From contig NZ_CP017269.1 of assembly GCF_001750685.1 (NCBI RefSeq), positions 5,001,416 to 5,065,415 on the forward strand: a stretch of DNA of 64,000 nt, written 5' to 3'. Shown here piece after piece: positions 50,199-58,777 of the stretch. This DNA comes from Geosporobacter ferrireducens. GTDB lineage: Bacteria; Bacillota; Clostridia; Peptostreptococcales; Thermotaleaceae. The translations under genes and the position numbers were made by a program. Within the stretch, counting starts at the first letter, position 1. Each line of letters starts with the position of its first letter. The notes under the pieces were generated by a model. It was given only the letters and a program-made list of their open reading frames with translations. It did not search any database and was not told the DNA's origin.

Positions 50199-52666
50199 GA
50201 GATTATTTAAAAGGAAAGCGGTGCATGGTTTGGAGTTTCATGGGCAATGCTCGTATGTACCAAGCCTTACGTGATTATGGTGATCGCTTGGATACCGTAG
50301 GGATTTTTACCTTTGAAGTAGATATTACCGGAACAATAACAGAAACAGGTACAAGCATCTCCAGCATGCTTACTTACATCAACCGATGGCCACATATCAA
50401 GTGGCTGCTTACAATCATGAATCATGGTACAGCATCCATTTTTACAGCCCTTAGAAATAATACTAATGGTGCGAAGGATAAATTCCTTACTGAGATTATT
50501 CGTATTATGAATAAATACCCTTGGTGCGCTGGAGTGGATATAGACTTAGAGCGTGGTGGTGGCTATGAAAATAAGGATGCGGCCAATGCTCTCTTTCAAG
50601 ATATCTATAATACGGTTAAAGCATACAATCCATCTAAACTCGTGAATATTTGCTTACCCGGCATGACAGGGGTACAAGGCTCCGTTGGTGGTGAAAACTG
50701 GTGTGTTTATGAAGATTTAGATCCCTACTGCGATACAGCAGCAATCATGAGTTATGGCATGGCTTGGGCGGGTTCTGCACCGGGACCTGTATCCCCTAGG
50801 AATTGGCTGGAAGGGACCTATGATTATGCGGCTCGCGTAATGACTCCTGAAAAAGTGTTCTTTGGACTGCCTGCTTATGGTTGGAACTGGAGGATACACG
50901 ATTCTCCTGCGAATCTAGGCATTACCTACCGAGGAATTTCCAACACCTATTATGCAGCCCAAAACTGGATGACTGGAGTCTATAACTTCACAAATGATGC
51001 TCCTCCCCAACCTCGTATTCCTATCATTGCGTATTGGGATGATTACGATAAGGTTCCTTGGGCTTTACCGCAGGTGTATGACTACATGGAAGGGTGGGAT
51101 GCGGTTTCAAGAACGTATCCGTTAATTGGAGAAACCTATAACAGGCGCAGATATTTGACAGCTTATAGTAAACAGCAAAGAACTGAGTTTGGCACAATCT
51201 ATGTAGACCGGACTGGAGGAAGTCCAGATAGCCATACTGGGAACGTGTCCGTTTCTACTCAAATGGTAACCCTTGGAGAAGGAGGCGAAGCAGAATATGA
51301 ATTTGAAATAGCTACTGCCGGTGTTTATGATGTTGCATTCCGTATCTCTTTTCCCTTTTGGGATAAGAATGGTATTCATGTTGCTTTGGATGGTGTAAGT
51401 TCTACTTTTAGTGAGAATAGACTATGGTGGCCATATTGGCGCACAACTTGCTGGCTTTCCTTGTCTTCGGGTGTATATCTTTCAGCTGGCATGCATACGA
51501 TCAGCGTCAGTGCGCTAGTACCAGGTGTACAGTTTTATGGATTTCGTGTATGCTCTAATTTCTCTGAGAGTCCTTCTGCAGGAGAGGCAGAATTTATGTT
51601 ATCACCACGAATGTTTAAAGATGTTAACGGAGTGATGGCTGAACCGGATCGAGGATTTAAACTAACAACAGAGGTACTTCGTCGAAAAGCAGACTCTGCA
51701 CTAGTTTGGTATGAAGACTTTAGGGATGACAACCCCTTACCATCTAGTTATTGGACAGCTTTAAGTGGACAGTGGCAGGTGTGGAGAAATCCTAATCAAA
51801 CAACTAGTCGTCCCTACTCACAGCTTGATGGCTCAGGAGAGTTGGCATGGAATTATCAAGGGTTTTCAGATGTTCATTTACGAGCAAGAATAGCTTTTAC
51901 ACCGGAAGGAAATGGGCGAGCAGGGGTGTTTTGTGGGGACGTATTTTGCTGTCTGAATTTCAATACGCAACGCATCGAACTCTATAAGGGGTCTTCCCTG
52001 CTAGGTAGTACTGCCACTGGGATTATAAAAACAACTGAGGCAAATCTTCGTTCCAATCCGAGAATGTACACTATTGAAATAAGGATTAGAGGTAACTCGG
52101 TAAGGGTCTATTCAGGGGCAAGTAATACTCTTCGATTTAATGCAACCCTTAATGGGTTTTCAGGAGGTTATGCAGGGGTTCGTTCTGATGGTCGCATTCT
52201 TTGTGAACTATTAAGGTTGGGAGATGCTTGGGTCTATGAACCGTATGAAAGGTTTGATGTGATATTTCCAGGAGGAACGACCGTAGAGTATGGAAGGCTT
52301 TCAAGGACTGGTGTGACTTGGGATAATGAGTTTCAGGTATTCGCTGTAAATATTGATGTGGAGGAGTCTTCAACAAGAAGCCAAGACATCTCCATGGATT
52401 ATGATTTCTTTCACTCAGGAGTCTTGCCACTTGTATGCGGAAATGATTATTCAGTAAAAGTCGTGCCTAAGGATATCAATGTTTGGATCTCTCGCCTATT
52501 TCTTGGAGATGCTGATGGTTTTTCAATTCTTTATTACCAGGACGTAGACAGCCTTGTTTATTGGGCAAATGAAGCGGCATATCGATGGAAGCTTAGAGGA
52601 ATTGCCATTTGGTCTTTAGGACAGGAGGACATGAGATTATGGGAGGCACTGCCTAAACAAATATAA
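50195..52666 (+). CDS. GH18 family glycosidase tail protein with large insertion
   Basis: 823 residues. The N-terminal 310 residues form most of a GH18 barrel with catalytic DxDxE as VDIDLE (D115, D117, E119), then AAIMSYGMAWAG and FGLPAYGWNW. The strand that normally closes the barrel is found only at the end of the protein (DVDSLVYWANEAAYRWKLRG, IAIWSLGQEDMRLWE). Between them lie about 430 residues with two beta-sandwich carbohydrate-binding-like domains. It likely cleaves an N-acetylglucosamine-containing wall polymer during adsorption. Confidence 0.87.
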   Translation: MRDYLKGKRCMVWSFMGNARMYQALRDYGDRLDTVGIFTFEVDITGTITETGTSISSMLTYINRWPHIKWLLTIMNHGTASIFTALRNNTNGAKDKFLTEIIRIMNKYPWCAGVDIDLERGGGYENKDAANALFQDIYNTVKAYNPSKLVNICLPGMTGVQGSVGGENWCVYEDLDPYCDTAAIMSYGMAWAGSAPGPVSPRNWLEGTYDYAARVMTPEKVFFGLPAYGWNWRIHDSPANLGITYRGISNTYYAAQNWMTGVYNFTNDAPPQPRIPIIAYWDDYDKVPWALPQVYDYMEGWDAVSRTYPLIGETYNRRRYLTAYSKQQRTEFGTIYVDRTGGSPDSHTGNVSVSTQMVTLGEGGEAEYEFEIATAGVYDVAFRISFPFWDKNGIHVALDGVSSTFSENRLWWPYWRTTCWLSLSSGVYLSAGMHTISVSALVPGVQFYGFRVCSNFSESPSAGEAEFMLSPRMFKDVNGVMAEPDRGFKLTTEVLRRKADSALVWYEDFRDDNPLPSSYWTALSGQWQVWRNPNQTTSRPYSQLDGSGELAWNYQGFSDVHLRARIAFTPEGNGRAGVFCGDVFCCLNFNTQRIELYKGSSLLGSTATGIIKTTEANLRSNPRMYTIEIRIRGNSVRVYSGASNTLRFNATLNGFSGGYAGVRSDGRILCELLRLGDAWVYEPYERFDVIFPGGTTVEYGRLSRTGVTWDNEFQVFAVNIDVEESSTRSQDISMDYDFFHSGVLPLVCGNDYSVKVVPKDINVWISRLFLGDADGFSILYYQDVDSLVYWANEAAYRWKLRGIAIWSLGQEDMRLWEALPKQI

Positions 52667-52687
52667 ACGAATCAATTATAACGATCC

Positions 52688-52720
52688 AAGAGTGTTTGCG
52701 AAGATGCAGGCACTCTTTTT
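52688..52720 (+). terminator. Terminator-like hairpin with 16-nt loop (copy E)
   Basis: AAGAGTG/CACTCTT (7 bp) enclose a 16-nt loop ending GATGCAGG, followed by TTT. It separates the tail genes from the lysis genes and shares loop geometry with the leaders at 22078, 22662 and 58462. Confidence 0.65.
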
Positions 52721-52752
52721 ATATATTCAAAATCATGAAGGAGGTAAAAGTC

Positions 52753-53160
52753 ATGAAGGAAATTTGGAACTGGGTACAAGTGGCACTAACTGCATTAGGC
52801 GGATTCTTGGGATGGTTTTTAGGAGGGTTTGATGGGTTTTTATATGCATTAGTTACATTGATGGTGGCTGATTATATCACTGGTGTCATGTGCGCCATCG
52901 TTGATAAAAAGCTATCCAGCGTGGTCGGTTTTCGAGGCATTTTTAAGAAGGTGCTTATTTTTGTAATGGTTGGAATAGGTCATATTATCGACACGAACCT
53001 TATAGGAGACGGTAGCATGCTCCGAACCGCCATCATCTTTTTCTATTGCTCCAATGAAGGGGTTTCCATGTTGGAAAATGCAGGGCGCTTAGGATTACCG
53101 ATACCAGAAAAATTAAAGGATATTCTTGCTCAGCTGCATAACAAAGGAGGAGAGCAATAA
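52753..53160 (+). CDS. Phage holin
   Basis: 135 residues from ATG 52753, nine bases after AAGGAGG; upstream in-frame ATGs overlap the site. Three hydrophobic segments are visible: about 8-30 (VALTALGGFLGWFLGG), 32-50 (FLYALVTLMVADYITGVM) and 70-90 (VLIFVMVGIGHIIDTNL). MVADYITGVMCAIVDKKLSS, then FRGIFKK, is the signature of the toxin-secretion/phage lysis holin family. It permeabilises the membrane to time lysis and directly precedes the endolysin. Confidence 0.93.
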   Translation: MKEIWNWVQVALTALGGFLGWFLGGFDGFLYALVTLMVADYITGVMCAIVDKKLSSVVGFRGIFKKVLIFVMVGIGHIIDTNLIGDGSMLRTAIIFFYCSNEGVSMLENAGRLGLPIPEKLKDILAQLHNKGGEQ

Positions 53161-54104
53161 TGAATCTCAGAAAGCTTATATTTACAGAGAATGCCTGCTA
53201 CAAGGCAGGAAGAAAGATTACACCAAAAGGCATCATGGTTCATAGCACCGGAGCGAACAATCCAAATTTACGCAGATATGTTGGACCGGATGATGGTCTG
53301 TTAGGAGTAAATCAATATAATAATCATTGGAATCAAGACAGACCAGATGGAAGACAGGTTTGTGTCCATGCCTTTATAGGGAAACTTAAAGATGGCTCCA
53401 TTGCAACTTATCAAACCCTACCATGGAATCATAGAGGTTGGCATGCTGGAGGCGATGCGAATAATACACATATTGGCTTTGAAATCTGCGAGGACGGTTT
53501 GACCGACGCCTCGTATTTTAATGCGGTCTATAAAGAAGCGGTGGAGCTATGTGCATACCTTTGTAAGGAGTATAAACTCGACCCGATGGCTGCCGGTACG
53601 ATTATCGGCCACTATGAGGGGTATCAACGAGGGATTGCATCCAATCATGCTGATCCAAGACATTGGTTTTCAAGATATGGTAAGAGCATGGACACTTTTA
53701 GAACAGAGGTTAAAAAGTTACTTTCAGCAGGTGAACCACCTGCTGGGGGCTCTGAAAATACAACCTATCCTGAAAAGCTGACTACAGGCTATTACCGCGT
53801 TAGAAAAACTTGGGCAGATGCGAAATCACAGCTTGGTGCATATCGTATCCTTTCCAATGCAAAATCACAGGTTGATAAAAACCCAGGTTATTATGTTTTC
53901 AACAACGAGGGTATGATTGTATATACCACCGGTAGCACCTCTTCACCAACTTACAAAGAGTATACGGTAGTTAAAGGTGATTCTCTCTGGGCAATTGCAG
54001 CCAAGCTACTCGGTAGCGGCACAAGATACACAGAGATTGTTAAACTGAACAATTTGAAATCAACGATTATCTATGCCGGTCAAAAACTGAAAATCCCTAA
54101 CTAA
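53160..54104 (+). CDS. Endolysin: N-acetylmuramoyl-L-alanine amidase with LysM
   Basis: 314 residues. The amidase_2/PGRP-type zinc domain (1-185) has His28 in MVHSTG, later IIGHYEGY and NHADPRHWF. A middle SPOR-like repeat (YYRVRKTWADAKSQLGAYR, GYYVFNNEGMIVYTT) and a C-terminal LysM (YTVVKGDSLWAIAAKLLGSG, YAGQKLKIPN) bind the wall. It cuts the bond between muramic acid and the stem peptide at the end of infection. The ATG overlaps the holin stop. Confidence 0.95.
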   Translation: MNLRKLIFTENACYKAGRKITPKGIMVHSTGANNPNLRRYVGPDDGLLGVNQYNNHWNQDRPDGRQVCVHAFIGKLKDGSIATYQTLPWNHRGWHAGGDANNTHIGFEICEDGLTDASYFNAVYKEAVELCAYLCKEYKLDPMAAGTIIGHYEGYQRGIASNHADPRHWFSRYGKSMDTFRTEVKKLLSAGEPPAGGSENTTYPEKLTTGYYRVRKTWADAKSQLGAYRILSNAKSQVDKNPGYYVFNNEGMIVYTTGSTSSPTYKEYTVVKGDSLWAIAAKLLGSGTRYTEIVKLNNLKSTIIYAGQKLKIPN

Positions 54105-54109
54105 GCATG

Positions 54110-54149
54110 ATGCCCTTGGAGGTTTAAAACTTCCTTGGGCATTTTTTTT
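54110..54149 (+). terminator. Strong intrinsic terminator after the lysis genes
   Basis: ATGCCC...GGGCAT with an inner TTGGAGG/CTTCCTT extension, followed by eight T residues. It marks the end of the late operon. Confidence 0.85.
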
Positions 54150-54156
54150 ATTAAAC

Positions 54157-54197
54157 CGTCAGATTTATGTATCTCCTGAGGCTACCAGGTAGAGGGC
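54157..54197 (+). promoter_or_regulatory. Leader element related to the Rha leader (copy B)
   Basis: CGTCAGATTT, a variable part and GAGGCTACCAGGTAGAGGG match copies at 22652-22692 and 58452-58492. The outer stem is weak here, but CCTG/CAGG can close the loop. Confidence 0.55.
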
Positions 54198-54234
54198 AAC
54201 AAATAAAAGCGCCCTTTAGAAAGAGGTGATGGAT

Positions 54235-54453
54235 ATGAAGCACAATCTAAAAATTAGTGTTTCAAAGAAACCACAGACAGGTGGGATTGTTACTTACCGT
54301 AACTTTTCCGTGAGGGAGCGCATCCTTCGATTCCTTCTTGGGGGAAAACAGCGTGTAACGATTGTAATCCCCGGAGACAGCATCGAGGAACTCTCTATCT
54401 GTGAGATGACGAAAGGAGGAAATGACCTTGAGCAAAATAAAGTTACTGCTTGA
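54235..54453 (+). CDS. Small phage protein, unknown function
   Basis: 72 residues from ATG 54235, six bases after AGAGGTG. It is basic in the middle (VRERILRFLLGGKQRVTIVI) with an acidic C-terminus. Similar short ORFs stand before DUF2800 genes in clostridial prophages; no function is known. It overlaps the next gene. Confidence 0.7.
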   Translation: MKHNLKISVSKKPQTGGIVTYRNFSVRERILRFLLGGKQRVTIVIPGDSIEELSICEMTKGGNDLEQNKVTA

Positions 54454-54745
54454 TGTGGTAAATGATATGCGAAGGCTTGCTGATAGCATACAAGCGGTTT
54501 GTGATGCAATGGCAGATAGCGATTCTGCTCCAAAAGAAACACCTACCACAAAGACAGAAAAAGCAAATGAGCCGGATATTTCGCTGGAAAAAGTGAGAAT
54601 GGTACTTGCCGAAAAAAGTCAGCTTGGCTTTACCGCTGAAGTGCGGGGCATCATTGGGAAGTATGGTGCTGACAAGTTAAGTGCTGTTGATAAGGCTTAT
54701 TATGCTGATATCTTGAAAGATGCGGAGGTTCTTGGGAATGGGTAA
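54428..54745 (+). CDS. Small phage protein upstream of DUF2800
   Basis: 105 residues from TTG 54428, eight bases after AAGGAGG; ATG 54422 is only two bases from the site. An N-terminal helix (LLLDVVNDMRRLADSIQAVC) and a C-terminal helical domain (LEKVRMVLAEKSQLGFTAEV, IIGKYGADKLSAVDKAYYAD) are seen. The C-terminal pattern resembles small DNA-replication accessory proteins of Gram-positive phages. The function is not established. Its end overlaps the DUF2800 start. Confidence 0.72.
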   Translation: MSKIKLLLDVVNDMRRLADSIQAVCDAMADSDSAPKETPTTKTEKANEPDISLEKVRMVLAEKSQLGFTAEVRGIIGKYGADKLSAVDKAYYADILKDAEVLGNG

Positions 54746-55874
54746 TCATGCAATATTATCTGCATCTTCATCACACAGATGGCTTCATTGTTTACCATCT
54801 GCAAGGCTTGAACTTGAGTTTGAAAACACAAATGGAGAAGCAGCAAAAGAAGGTACAGCAGCCCATGCCCTCTCTGAACACAAGCTAAAAAAGGCACTTC
54901 GCATCAGGAGTAAGAGGCCTACATCAGAGTATGATTCAGATGAAATGGAAGAATGCACGGATGCCTACGTTGACTTCATCATGGAGCAGGTAGAACTTGC
55001 AAGAAAGTCTTGCACAGATCCTATCGTTCTTATTGAACAACGTCTTGATTTCTCTTGTTATGTTCCAGATGGTTTTGGGACAGGAGACTGTGTAATCATT
55101 TCAGATGACAGACTTCACATCGTAGACTTTAAATATGGACAGGGTGTGCTAGTTGATGCAGTGGACAATCCACAGATGAAACTGTATGCCCTAGGAGCAC
55201 TTGGAATCTATGATCACCTGTACGACATTAAAGAAGTGTCCATGACGATCTTTCAGCCTAGAAGAGAAAATGTCAGCACCTGGACAATACCGGTGGAAGA
55301 ACTAAAATGCTGGGCGGAAGAGGAACTAAAGCCCAGAGCTGACAAAGCCTTCAACGGTGAGGGTGAATACATCCCCGGTCCATGGTGTACCTTCTGTAAA
55401 GCGGCAAACAAATGTAGGGCTAGAGCCGAAGAAAAACTAAAACTTGCTGAGAAAGAATTCAAGATACCACCTCTTCTGACGGATGCTGAAATAGAAGAAA
55501 TCTTACTTGTTCTTCCCGACCTTACCAAATGGGCAAATGAAATAACTGCCTATGCCACTGATGCAGCAGTCAATCACGGTAAAGAGTGGAATGGTTTTAA
55601 AGTTGTGGAAGGTCGCTCGGTTCGTAAGTATAAAGATGAAGAAGCCATCGCAGAAAAAGCTGTAGCAGGTGGATATAAGGATATTTACAGAAAGAGCCTT
55701 ATTCCGATGACAGAGATGCAAAAACTGATGGGTAAAGCCAAGTTTGAGGAACTCCTTGGTGATCTCGTTTTCAAACCACCGGGTAAGCCGACTCTTGTTC
55801 CAAACTCAGATAAAAGACCGGCGATTAACGTAGTAAATGCTAAAAACGAATTTAACGAAATTATGGAGGATTAA
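54738..55874 (+). CDS. DUF2800 protein, Cas4/RecB-like nuclease
   Basis: 378 residues from ATG 54738 with GCGGAGGT upstream. The N-terminus LSASSSHRWLHCLPSARLE is typical of DUF2800. PD-(D/E)xK nuclease elements are LIEQRLDFSC, VIISDDRLHIVDFKYGQG and PQMKLYALGAL. WCTFCKAANKCRARAEEKLK supplies cysteines as in Cas4-type iron-sulfur nucleases. It is regularly followed by the DUF2815 gene, as here, and probably acts in phage recombination. Confidence 0.93.
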   Translation: MGNHAILSASSSHRWLHCLPSARLELEFENTNGEAAKEGTAAHALSEHKLKKALRIRSKRPTSEYDSDEMEECTDAYVDFIMEQVELARKSCTDPIVLIEQRLDFSCYVPDGFGTGDCVIISDDRLHIVDFKYGQGVLVDAVDNPQMKLYALGALGIYDHLYDIKEVSMTIFQPRRENVSTWTIPVEELKCWAEEELKPRADKAFNGEGEYIPGPWCTFCKAANKCRARAEEKLKLAEKEFKIPPLLTDAEIEEILLVLPDLTKWANEITAYATDAAVNHGKEWNGFKVVEGRSVRKYKDEEAIAEKAVAGGYKDIYRKSLIPMTEMQKLMGKAKFEELLGDLVFKPPGKPTLVPNSDKRPAINVVNAKNEFNEIMED

Positions 55875-55879
55875 ATATT

Positions 55880-56431
55880 ATGGCAAATATGCAAAACAAA
55901 ACAAAAGTTATCACAGGTGTAAACTCAAGATTTTCTTACTTCCACGGATGGGAGCCTGTATCTATTAATGGTGGTGCAGAAAAGTACAGCGTATCCGTCC
56001 TTATTCCAAAGGATGACAAGGAAACCATTAATGCTATCCATGCAGCAGTTGATGCTGCCATTGAGGAAGGTATCGCAAAATTTGGTGGTAAGAAACCAAA
56101 TAAGGCAGCCATTAAAATACCGCTGCGTGATGGTGATGTAGAGCGTGATGATGAGGCTTATAAAGGCCATTACTTCATCAATGCGAATAGCAAGACAGCG
56201 CCACAGATTGTAGACAAAAGTGTTAAGCCGATACTGGATCGTAGCGAGGTATACAGCGGTTGTTATGGAAGGGTTTCTCTTAACTTCTATGCTTTCAACT
56301 CAAATGGTAATAAAGGTGTAGCTTGTGGACTTGGTAACATTCAAAAAATTAGAGACGGAGAACCTCTAGGCGGTAAGACTTCTGCAGTAGATGATTTTAC
56401 GACTCTTGTCGATGATGACTTCCTTGCCTAA
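55880..56431 (+). CDS. DUF2815 protein, single-strand DNA-binding-like
   Basis: 183 residues. TKVITGVNSRFSYFHGWEPV, KYSVSVLIPKDDKETINAIH and CYGRVSLNFYAFNSNGNKGV are DUF2815 landmarks, an OB-fold family related to T7 gp2.5-type single-strand binding proteins. The C-terminus is acidic (DDFTTLVDDDFLA), as in other single-strand binding proteins, where that tail recruits partners. It lies between the nuclease and the DNA polymerase. Confidence 0.92.
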   Translation: MANMQNKTKVITGVNSRFSYFHGWEPVSINGGAEKYSVSVLIPKDDKETINAIHAAVDAAIEEGIAKFGGKKPNKAAIKIPLRDGDVERDDEAYKGHYFINANSKTAPQIVDKSVKPILDRSEVYSGCYGRVSLNFYAFNSNGNKGVACGLGNIQKIRDGEPLGGKTSAVDDFTTLVDDDFLA

Positions 56432-56450
56432 TAGAAACAATAAACTTGAC

Positions 56451-56483
56451 GGTGGTGGAGGTCTTCCCTCTACCACCTTTTTT
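56451..56483 (+). terminator. Strong intrinsic terminator/attenuator before the DNA polymerase
   Basis: An 11-bp stem with one G-U pair (GGTGGTGGAGG/CCTCTACCACC), five-base loop and six T residues, 22 bases before the polymerase ATG. Polymerase expression would need read-through or antitermination. Confidence 0.85.
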
Positions 56484-56504
56484 GATTTAGGAAAGGTGGT
56501 AGCT

Positions 56505-58445
56505 ATGAAGAACTTAGAAATTGATATCGAAACCTATTCATCTACCAATCTACAAAAAAGTGGTGTTTATCGTTACGTAGAAACAGATGATTTTGAGGTG
56601 ATGCTGTTTGGTTATGCGGTTGACGGTGATGAAGTTAAGGTCATCGATTTGATGGATGGAGAAAAGATTCCAAAAGAAATCCTAGATGCCTTAACCGATG
56701 AAGCCATTACGAAGTGGGCATTTAATGCTCAGTTTGAGCGAGTATGCCTTTCACGTTATTTGGGATATCCCACTGGGACTTATCTAAATCCTTCCTCATG
56801 GAAATGTTCCATGGTTTGGTCTGCCTATATGGGACTTCCTCTTTCTTTAGAAGGTGTAGGTGCAGTGCTAGGACTTGAGAAGCAAAAGCTGACGGAGGGT
56901 AAAGACCTGATACGATACTTTTGTGTTCCATGTACTCCGACTAAAACAAATGGTGGTAGGACCCGTAACCTACCCACTGATGAAATCGATAAGTGGCAAA
57001 AGTTCAAAGCATATAACAAGCGTGATGTGGAGGCAGAAATCCAGATACAACAAAGATTGATCAAGTTTCCAGTGCCAGAGGACATCTGGGATGAGTATCA
57101 TCTCGACCAAGAAATTAACGATCGAGGCATAAAGGTTGATATGGATTTTGTTAAGCAGGCCATCGCTATGGATGACATCTCTCATGAAAAACTACTAACC
57201 GCCATGCAGCAGATAACAAATCTCGATAACCCAAACTCTGTACAACAGATGAAAAGCTGGCTTTCCGAAAACGGTCTAGAGATGGAGACCCTCGGCAAAA
57301 AGGCGGTTGCAGAGAAACTTAAGGAAACCGATGGTGAACTAAATGAAGTTCTTTCGCTACGTCAGCAACTGGCAAAATCCTCGGTAAAGAAATATACAGC
57401 AATGGAAAATGCGGTCTGTAGTGATTCAAGAGCCAGAGGTATGTTTCAGTTTTATGGAGCCAACAGAACCGGCCGCTTTGCCGGAAGGCTTGTGCAATTG
57501 CAAAATCTCCCTCAGAACCATATGCCAGATTTAAAAGAGGCGCGAACTATTGTCAGAAATGGTGATGTTGAAACACTAGAACTGCTCTATGAAGATATAC
57601 CCGATACACTCTCACAACTAATTCGTACAGCCTTTGTACCAAAAGAAGGTCATAAGTTTATTGTGGCTGACTTTTCAGCCATTGAGGCTCGTGTGCTTTC
57701 ATGGCTTGCAGGTGAGACATGGCGAACGGATGTATTTGCTAGTGGTGGTGATATCTACTGTGCATCTGCCTCACAGATGTTTGGTGTTTCCGTTGAAAAG
57801 CATGGTGTGAACGGTCACTTGAGACAGAAGGGTAAAATTGCTGAATTGGCACTTGGCTATGGTGGTTCTGTTGGTGCATTAAAAGCCATGGGCGCATTAG
57901 AGATGGGGCTTGAAGAGGAAGAATTAAAACCGCTTGTGAATGCCTGGAGAATGTCTAATCCCAACATCACACAGTTCTGGTGGGATGTAGATCGGGCGGC
58001 TAAACAATGCGTAAAGGAAAATAAATCACAAGAAACCCATGGCATCGAGTTTCATTGTCTTAGTGGCATGCTTTTTATCATTCTTCCCTCAGGTAGACGG
58101 CTTGCCTATGTAAAACCTCGAATCGGCGAGAATCAGTTTGGTGGTGAGTCTGTTACCTATGAAGGAGTAGGTGGAACAAAGAAATGGGAGCGTCTTGAAA
58201 GTTACGGTCCTAAGTTTGTAGAGAATATTGTTCAAGCTATATCCCGTGATATTTTGATGTATTCAATGAAGATGCTTAGTACTTATCGTATTGTGGCTCA
58301 TGTCCATGATGAAGTCATTATTGAAGCCAATACTCAAATATCTGTTACTGAAGTATGTAAACAGATGAGTCAAGTGCCACCTTGGGCAAAAGGGCTGCTC
58401 CTTGATGCCGATGGCTATGAATGTGAATTTTATCAAAAAGATTAA
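56505..58445 (+). CDS. Phage DNA polymerase, family A
   Basis: 646 residues from ATG 56505 with GGTGG upstream. The N-terminal 3'-5' exonuclease domain begins LEIDIETYSSTNL, with FNAQFERVCL and YNKRDVEAEI. The polymerase domain has the template/primer motif RTGRFAGRLVQLQNLPQ, motif A VADFSAIEARVLSWLAGE, the finger helix LRQKGKIAELALGYGGSVGA and motif C HDEVIIEA. There is no 5'-3' exonuclease domain. It replicates phage DNA with the distant VapE primase. Confidence 0.95.
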   Translation: MKNLEIDIETYSSTNLQKSGVYRYVETDDFEVMLFGYAVDGDEVKVIDLMDGEKIPKEILDALTDEAITKWAFNAQFERVCLSRYLGYPTGTYLNPSSWKCSMVWSAYMGLPLSLEGVGAVLGLEKQKLTEGKDLIRYFCVPCTPTKTNGGRTRNLPTDEIDKWQKFKAYNKRDVEAEIQIQQRLIKFPVPEDIWDEYHLDQEINDRGIKVDMDFVKQAIAMDDISHEKLLTAMQQITNLDNPNSVQQMKSWLSENGLEMETLGKKAVAEKLKETDGELNEVLSLRQQLAKSSVKKYTAMENAVCSDSRARGMFQFYGANRTGRFAGRLVQLQNLPQNHMPDLKEARTIVRNGDVETLELLYEDIPDTLSQLIRTAFVPKEGHKFIVADFSAIEARVLSWLAGETWRTDVFASGGDIYCASASQMFGVSVEKHGVNGHLRQKGKIAELALGYGGSVGALKAMGALEMGLEEEELKPLVNAWRMSNPNITQFWWDVDRAAKQCVKENKSQETHGIEFHCLSGMLFIILPSGRRLAYVKPRIGENQFGGESVTYEGVGGTKKWERLESYGPKFVENIVQAISRDILMYSMKMLSTYRIVAHVHDEVIIEANTQISVTEVCKQMSQVPPWAKGLLLDADGYECEFYQKD

Positions 58446-58461
58446 TGAAATCATCAGATTT

Positions 58462-58498
58462 CACCTCCTGCCATGGCTACTAGGTAGGAGGTGTTTTT
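58462..58498 (+). promoter_or_regulatory. Leader hairpin containing the ribosome binding site (copy C)
   Basis: CACCTCCT (58462-58469) pairs with AGGAGGTG (58486-58493) around a 16-nt loop with GGCTACTAGGT, followed by TTTTT and ATG 58501. The 3' arm is the ribosome binding site and the T-run makes it terminator-like. Its first base pair is C-G where copy A has G-C. Confidence 0.7.
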
Positions 58499-58500
58499 CT

Positions 58501-58716
58501 ATGAACATTTATGAAGTAAAAGATGGTTGTCCGTTAAAGGGTAAGACCGAGCAGATGACAGAGGAAGAATTACAAAAGGAATATGATTTTCACATAGCGG
58601 AGAGCATTGTCGCAAACCTATATAAAGAGGGCAAAATCACAGCGGATGAATTACACAAAATATCAGCCTTGAACAGGCAGAAATTCTCTCCCCGTTTAGC
58701 CGAGATTATGTCCTAA
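58501..58716 (+). CDS. Small protein upstream of serine recombinases
   Basis: 71 residues. MNIYEVKDGCPLKGKTEQMT, a helix LQKEYDFHIAESIVANLYKE and KITADELHKISALNRQKFSP resemble SHOCT-like small proteins found before serine recombinases in clostridial mobile elements. It could influence recombinase direction, but this is only positional inference. Its ribosome binding site lies in hairpin copy C. Confidence 0.75.
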   Translation: MNIYEVKDGCPLKGKTEQMTEEELQKEYDFHIAESIVANLYKEGKITADELHKISALNRQKFSPRLAEIMS

Positions 58717-58754
58717 AAAGCTTGCTATTAATAGCTTTTAGAGTGATGTATGTA
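58714..58754 (+). repeat. Dispersed 41-bp intergenic repeat, copy 2
   Basis: Matches 34663-34703 at 32 of 41 positions. Here AAAAGCT/AGCTTTT also form a hairpin between the small gene and the first recombinase. Confidence 0.65.
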
Positions 58755-58777
58755 ATGGGCGAAAGCGAGGTGAGATG

